64,000 nt of DNA from Bin5 sp965116395. Its GTDB lineage: Bacteria > Chloroflexota > Anaerolineae > Caldilineales > Caldilineaceae. Shown in pieces: positions 60,684-64,000 of the stretch. Positions within the stretch are counted from its first letter, which is position 1. The number at the start of each line of letters is the position of its first letter. The notes below the pieces were generated by a model. The model was not told the DNA's origin. It did not search any database and saw only the letters and a list, made by a program, of their open reading frames with translations. The stretch lies in contig OZ220684.1 of NCBI GenBank assembly GCA_965116395.1, positions 1,116,001 through 1,180,000 of the forward strand, read 5' to 3'. Both the position numbers and the translations under genes were made by a program.

Positions 60684-62579
60684 ATGGACAGTAACAACGG
60701 TCCGGGCGTACAGTCGAATATCGATTTGGAAGCATTTGGCCTGATGGCGGGCGAGCAAGCTGACGTCCTGGGGAACGGGGTTCACCGGCCGAAGGTGATG
60801 CTGCTCTTCCCGCCCAATTGGACGCCGACGATGCCGCATCTGGCCTTGCCAACGCTGGCGGCCTATCTGCGTCAGAGCGGGGTCGAGGTAATTCAGCGCG
60901 ATTTGAATGTGGAGGTCTTTGACGAGATATTGAGCCGGCGCTATTTGACAGGGGCGCTGGCGCGTCTGCGGAGCATACAGAAGGAATCGATGGCTCCTGC
61001 GGCATCAGGGCAAAGGCAGATGCCGGGGCCTGAGAAGGCAAGCCCTGACAGAATCAGCTGGGCATTGGAAGAAGGCCCGCGTTTGGCCAAACAGGTAGAG
61101 CGCGCCAAAGCGGGGATTCGCTCATCCGCATTTTACGATGGTCCGATTGGCCTGGAACTGCTCGGTACGCTGCTTGATTGCCTGGAGATTGCGAATCTTC
61201 CCTTTTACCCGGCCAGCCTCCATTTCCAGGGCTATGACGCGGCCGGTCCTTCCGACAACAGCCGCTTTCTGCTCCACGGCGTGGCTGATGACCAGCACAA
61301 CATGTTTCTCGACATATACCGGCGCCTTCTGTTGCCCGATATTGTGCGGGAACGGCCGGACGTTGTCGGCATCTCAATCCCATCAATGGCGCAGTTGCTA
61401 CCTGGTTTGACGGCAGCATATCTGGTCAAAGAGGCTGGGCTGGATTGCCATGTGACGGTGGGCGGGCCGCACGTCAGTATGCTGCGGGCGCAGTTGCCGG
61501 ACGCGCCGGCGATTTTCGAGCTGATCGACAGTGCGATCGTATTCGACGGTGAGGTACCGCTGCTGCAGCTGGCAAAGGCGGTTGCGGCTGAGGAGAGCCT
61601 GGCCGACATTCCCAACCTGGTTTACAAAGATGGCAACAGGATCCGGGTCAATGAGCGCAAGGAGCCGGAGAAGATTGCCAATCTGCCGATACCGGACTTC
61701 GACGGGCTGCCGCTGGACCGCTATCTGGCGCCGGAGTTGGCGCTGCCCTTGTTGACGGCGCGGGGCTGCTATTTCGGCAAGTGCGCTTTCTGTAACGTAG
61801 GCTACGGCGAGCCGGAGTCGTTCAGCCAGCTGCGGGCCCATCAGTTGGCGGATCAGATGCTGGAACTGCACGATAAGTACGGGGTGAAGCATATTTTCTT
61901 TTCGGACGAGGCGGTCACGCCGCGAAATTTGCGCGATCTCTCTAAGATTATGCGTCAGCGTCCCGAGACGATGCATTGGGGAGGCTGCGTACGCTTTGAG
62001 AAGGTGATCTCGGGGCAGCTGCTGGAGGACATGCAGGCGGGCGGATGCCGGATGATCCTGTTCGGTTTGGAGAGTGCGTCGGCGGCGATTATCGACCACA
62101 TGATCAAGGGCACGCAACTGCCGCACATGAGCAGGATATTGAAGGAGAGCTCGACAGCCGGAATCTGGAATCATACATTTTTCTTTTTCGGATTTCCCGG
62201 CGAGACGATCGAGGACGCGCAGGAGACGGTCAACTTTCTGTACCAGCATAAGCCACATATCCATTCGGCTGCGATGGGCACGTTCCTGATGGAGAGGGAC
62301 TCGCCGGCGCACAAGTACCCGGAATCGTTCGGTGTAAAACGGGTAATTGAAGACCCGTCCAAGGATCTGGCCATCTATTTCGATTTTGAAGTGAGCGCCG
62401 GTATGAGCGAACAGATGGCAGAGATGGTTCACGACAAGTTCCTGGAATCGTTGCCCCCCAAGCGATACCCGCAGTTTTATATCAGTGATGTGTACCGTTT
62501 TCTTTACGCCAGCCATCTGAGCGAGCGGCATCTTCCGCATCCGCCCTGGCTTGTGCCGGAGGATGGCGTCGTGCGGTAG
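60684..62579 (+). CDS. B12-binding-type radical SAM protein
   Basis: A 631-residue protein. The N-terminal part (about 30-300) has a cobalamin-binding-like Rossmann layout (VMLLFPPNWTPTMPHLALPT, VVGISIPSMAQLLPGLTA, HVTVGGPHVSMLRAQ) without an obvious DxHxxG motif. The radical SAM domain follows, with cysteines C362, C367, C370 in RGCYFGKCAFCN (CX4CX2C instead of the usual CX3CX2C) and an SFSQLR/FFSDEAVTPRNL core. Such enzymes modify peptides, lipids or small molecules by radical methylation or rearrangement. It lies 139 bases downstream of a DppF-type ATPase gene and before a family-5 binding-protein gene. Confidence 0.85.
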   Translation: MDSNNGPGVQSNIDLEAFGLMAGEQADVLGNGVHRPKVMLLFPPNWTPTMPHLALPTLAAYLRQSGVEVIQRDLNVEVFDEILSRRYLTGALARLRSIQKESMAPAASGQRQMPGPEKASPDRISWALEEGPRLAKQVERAKAGIRSSAFYDGPIGLELLGTLLDCLEIANLPFYPASLHFQGYDAAGPSDNSRFLLHGVADDQHNMFLDIYRRLLLPDIVRERPDVVGISIPSMAQLLPGLTAAYLVKEAGLDCHVTVGGPHVSMLRAQLPDAPAIFELIDSAIVFDGEVPLLQLAKAVAAEESLADIPNLVYKDGNRIRVNERKEPEKIANLPIPDFDGLPLDRYLAPELALPLLTARGCYFGKCAFCNVGYGEPESFSQLRAHQLADQMLELHDKYGVKHIFFSDEAVTPRNLRDLSKIMRQRPETMHWGGCVRFEKVISGQLLEDMQAGGCRMILFGLESASAAIIDHMIKGTQLPHMSRILKESSTAGIWNHTFFFFGFPGETIEDAQETVNFLYQHKPHIHSAAMGTFLMERDSPAHKYPESFGVKRVIEDPSKDLAIYFDFEVSAGMSEQMAEMVHDKFLESLPPKRYPQFYISDVYRFLYASHLSERHLPHPPWLVPEDGVVR

Positions 62580-62583
62580 TGTC

Positions 62584-62628
62584 CAGCGGTCAGCGGCCAG
62601 TCCTGCTCGAACTGGCCGCTGACCGCTG
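62584..62628. promoter_or_regulatory. 18-bp perfect inverted repeat between radical SAM and binding-protein genes
   Basis: CAGCGGTCAGCGGCCAGT (62584-62601) is mirrored exactly by ACTGGCCGCTGACCGCTG (62611-62628) around a 9-base loop, 4 bases after the radical SAM stop codon. The arms are AG-initial heptads (AGCGGTC, AGCGGCC). It is GC-rich with no T-tract, so a terminator or processing stem is possible. Confidence 0.7.
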
Positions 62629-62671
62629 CGCACTGCAGTACCTCATTTTCATTCACCAAGGAGAGAAAGAG

Positions 62672-64000
62672 ATGAGAAGATTCAAGCCTTCACCGATTTC
62701 CCGACGCGAGTTTATGCGCGTTTCGGCCGTGACCGCTGCGGGCGCGGTGGCCGTGGCCTGCGGCGCGAGCGGCGAACCGGAGCCGATGGAAGAGGCACCT
62801 GCCGACTCCGCGGCTGCCGAGTCGTCCGACTCTGCTGCAGCGGCTTCATCGTCCCAATACAGTGAAGCGCCGATGCTGGCTGAGATGGTGGCCAGCGGCG
62901 ACCTTCCGCCAGTAGACGAGCGCTTGCCGGTCAACCCGATGGTGATGCCGGTTGCTGAGACGAACGGCAACTACGGCGGCTCGTTCCGCCGCGGTTTCAA
63001 GGGCGTCTCCGACCGCTGGGGTCCGACCAAGATGCAGGACCGCGGACTGTCCTGGTATGACCAGAACCTGAACATGCAGCCGCGCATGGCCGAGTCGTGG
63101 GAGATCAACGATGACGCCTCCGAGTGGACCTTCCACCTGCGCGAGGGCATGAGCTGGTCCGACGGCACACCGTTCACCACCGAGGCAATCCGCTGGTGGT
63201 GGGAGGAGGACGAGACCAATACCACGATTTCGCCCAGCATTGGCGGCACTTGGGTCGAGGGTGCCGAGCGCACGCCGATGGAGCTCGAAGTCGTCGATGA
63301 CTCCACTGTAACCTTCAAGTTCAAGCTGCCCAACCCGCTGTATGTTTTCCGTCTTGGCCGCCAGACCAGAAATCTCTACCTGCCCGGCCACTACCTGCAG
63401 CAGTTCCACATGGAGCTGACTGACGATCAGGATGCGCTGCAGGCACAGGTCGAAGAGGCCGGCTTCAACAGCTGGGAAGAGTACTATACCGATCGAAGGT
63501 GGTGGTACCTGAACCCGGATTTGCCGAGCATCGGCCCCTGGATCTCCAAGAATGAGCTTTCGAACGAGCTCTTCCTGATGGAGCGGAACCCCTACTTCTT
63601 CGGCGTCGACTCCGACGGCAAACAACTGCCCTACATTGACGATGTCGCGCATCGTTTGTTCGAAACGAATGACGTCTTCGACCTGCGGATCATCAACGGC
63701 GAGATCGACTTCCAGGCCCGTCACGTCAATATCGGCAACTTCACGCTCTACAAGGAAAACGAAGAGAACGGGGACTACAAGGTATTCCTAGGCTCGGCCT
63801 CCGGCCACTCTGCCATTCAGCTCAACCAATCGACCAAGAACGAGCGCTTGAACGAGTTCTTCAACGTTCGCGATGTGCGCATCGCGCTTTCGGTGGCGGT
63901 CGACCGGGTCGCCCTTAACGAGTTGGTGTGGGATGGGTTGATGACGCCGCGGCAGTACAGCCCGCTGGAAAGCTCGGCACAGGCCTACCCCAAGCAGGCC
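62672..64000 (+). CDS. Family-5 ABC solute-binding lipoprotein 5 (partial, runs off the window)
   Basis: At least 443 codons, open to the window end. Starts at 62672 after AAGGAGAG. The signal is Tat-type (ISRREFMRVSAV) with a lipobox ending at C30 (VAVAC) and an Ala/Ser/Asp linker. The body has LREGMSWSDGTPFTTEAIRW, ELFLMERNPYFFGVDSDGKQ and VRIALSVAVDRVALNELVWD, typical of family 5. It is distinctly different from the paralogues at 46588, 48701 and 56053, so it likely binds another oligomer. Confidence 0.92.
   Translation, partial: MRRFKPSPISRREFMRVSAVTAAGAVAVACGASGEPEPMEEAPADSAAAESSDSAAAASSSQYSEAPMLAEMVASGDLPPVDERLPVNPMVMPVAETNGNYGGSFRRGFKGVSDRWGPTKMQDRGLSWYDQNLNMQPRMAESWEINDDASEWTFHLREGMSWSDGTPFTTEAIRWWWEEDETNTTISPSIGGTWVEGAERTPMELEVVDDSTVTFKFKLPNPLYVFRLGRQTRNLYLPGHYLQQFHMELTDDQDALQAQVEEAGFNSWEEYYTDRRWWYLNPDLPSIGPWISKNELSNELFLMERNPYFFGVDSDGKQLPYIDDVAHRLFETNDVFDLRIINGEIDFQARHVNIGNFTLYKENEENGDYKVFLGSASGHSAIQLNQSTKNERLNEFFNVRDVRIALSVAVDRVALNELVWDGLMTPRQYSPLESSAQAYPKQA

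Overview
The window is bacterial chromosomal DNA of fairly high GC with densely packed operons. The gene mix suggests a heterotrophic Chloroflexota member of the Caldilineaceae/Anaerolineae type. That mix includes many Tat- or Sec-exported lipoprotein solute-binding proteins, several oligopeptide/oligosaccharide ABC systems, Gfo/Idh/MocA dehydrogenases, TIM-barrel sugar isomerases, sulfatases, Uma2 proteins and many toxin-antitoxin loci. The placement is an inference from gene content; there is no rRNA or other phylogenetic marker, and I recognised no tRNA or CRISPR array.

Layout. 0-1.1 kb: a RelE/ParE toxin gene split by a small transposon, followed by its intact Xre-type antitoxin. 1.1-4.4 kb (minus): a GH43-like beta-propeller and a PcRGLX/YetA-like exo-rhamnogalacturonan lyase. 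4.7-8.7 kb: Uma2 protein, sulfatase, LOG-family protein and a HEAT-repeat protein. 8.8-9.4 kb (minus): mazEF. 10.2-21.6 kb (plus): cyclase/formamidase, a family-1 sugar ABC transporter without ATPase, an FtsX-type permease, two sugar isomerases, a Gfo/Idh/MocA dehydrogenase and an SDR. 21.9-32 kb (plus): an adenosine-deaminase-like hydrolase, an ABM protein, two gamma-glutamyltransferases, a sulfatase, a PhyH dioxygenase, an enolase-superfamily dehydratase, an RraA-like aldolase and a PD-(D/E)XK-like protein. Three of these genes carry single-base frameshifts in or beside G-rich stretches. 32-35.6 kb: two paralogous small membrane proteins, rdgB and prs. 35.8-41 kb (plus): an oligopeptide-type permease, an ATPase and a large protein of unknown function. 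41.1-42.1 kb (minus): a PIN-type toxin and UPF0175 antitoxin with a clear operator-promoter. 42.2-58.1 kb (minus): two complete or near-complete Dpp/Opp-type transporters with three solute-binding proteins, two cupins and a Gfo/Idh/MocA enzyme. 59-64 kb (plus): a small membrane protein, a DppF-type ATPase, a B12-type radical SAM enzyme and another solute-binding protein cut by the window end.

Taken together the genes look like a scavenging island. Polysaccharide- and sulfate-ester-cleaving enzymes release oligomers, several binding-protein-dependent transporters take them up, and oxidoreductases, isomerases, dehydratases and an aldolase feed the products into central metabolism. Substrates cannot be read from the sequence.

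The most striking non-coding signal is a family of four non-autonomous elements with GTAACTAC termini, a GC-rich hairpin core and, in three copies, 8-bp target duplications. These are hallmarks of IS66-type transposition. One copy interrupts the RelE-type toxin so cleanly that the ancestral gene can be rebuilt, and another sits in the mazEF leader. Other patterns are heptameric tandem repeats of the form AGNNNNN at gene ends, large stem-loops after or beside solute-binding-protein genes, and four small membrane proteins that share a V-E/A-N/G-Y-L motif after a transmembrane helix.
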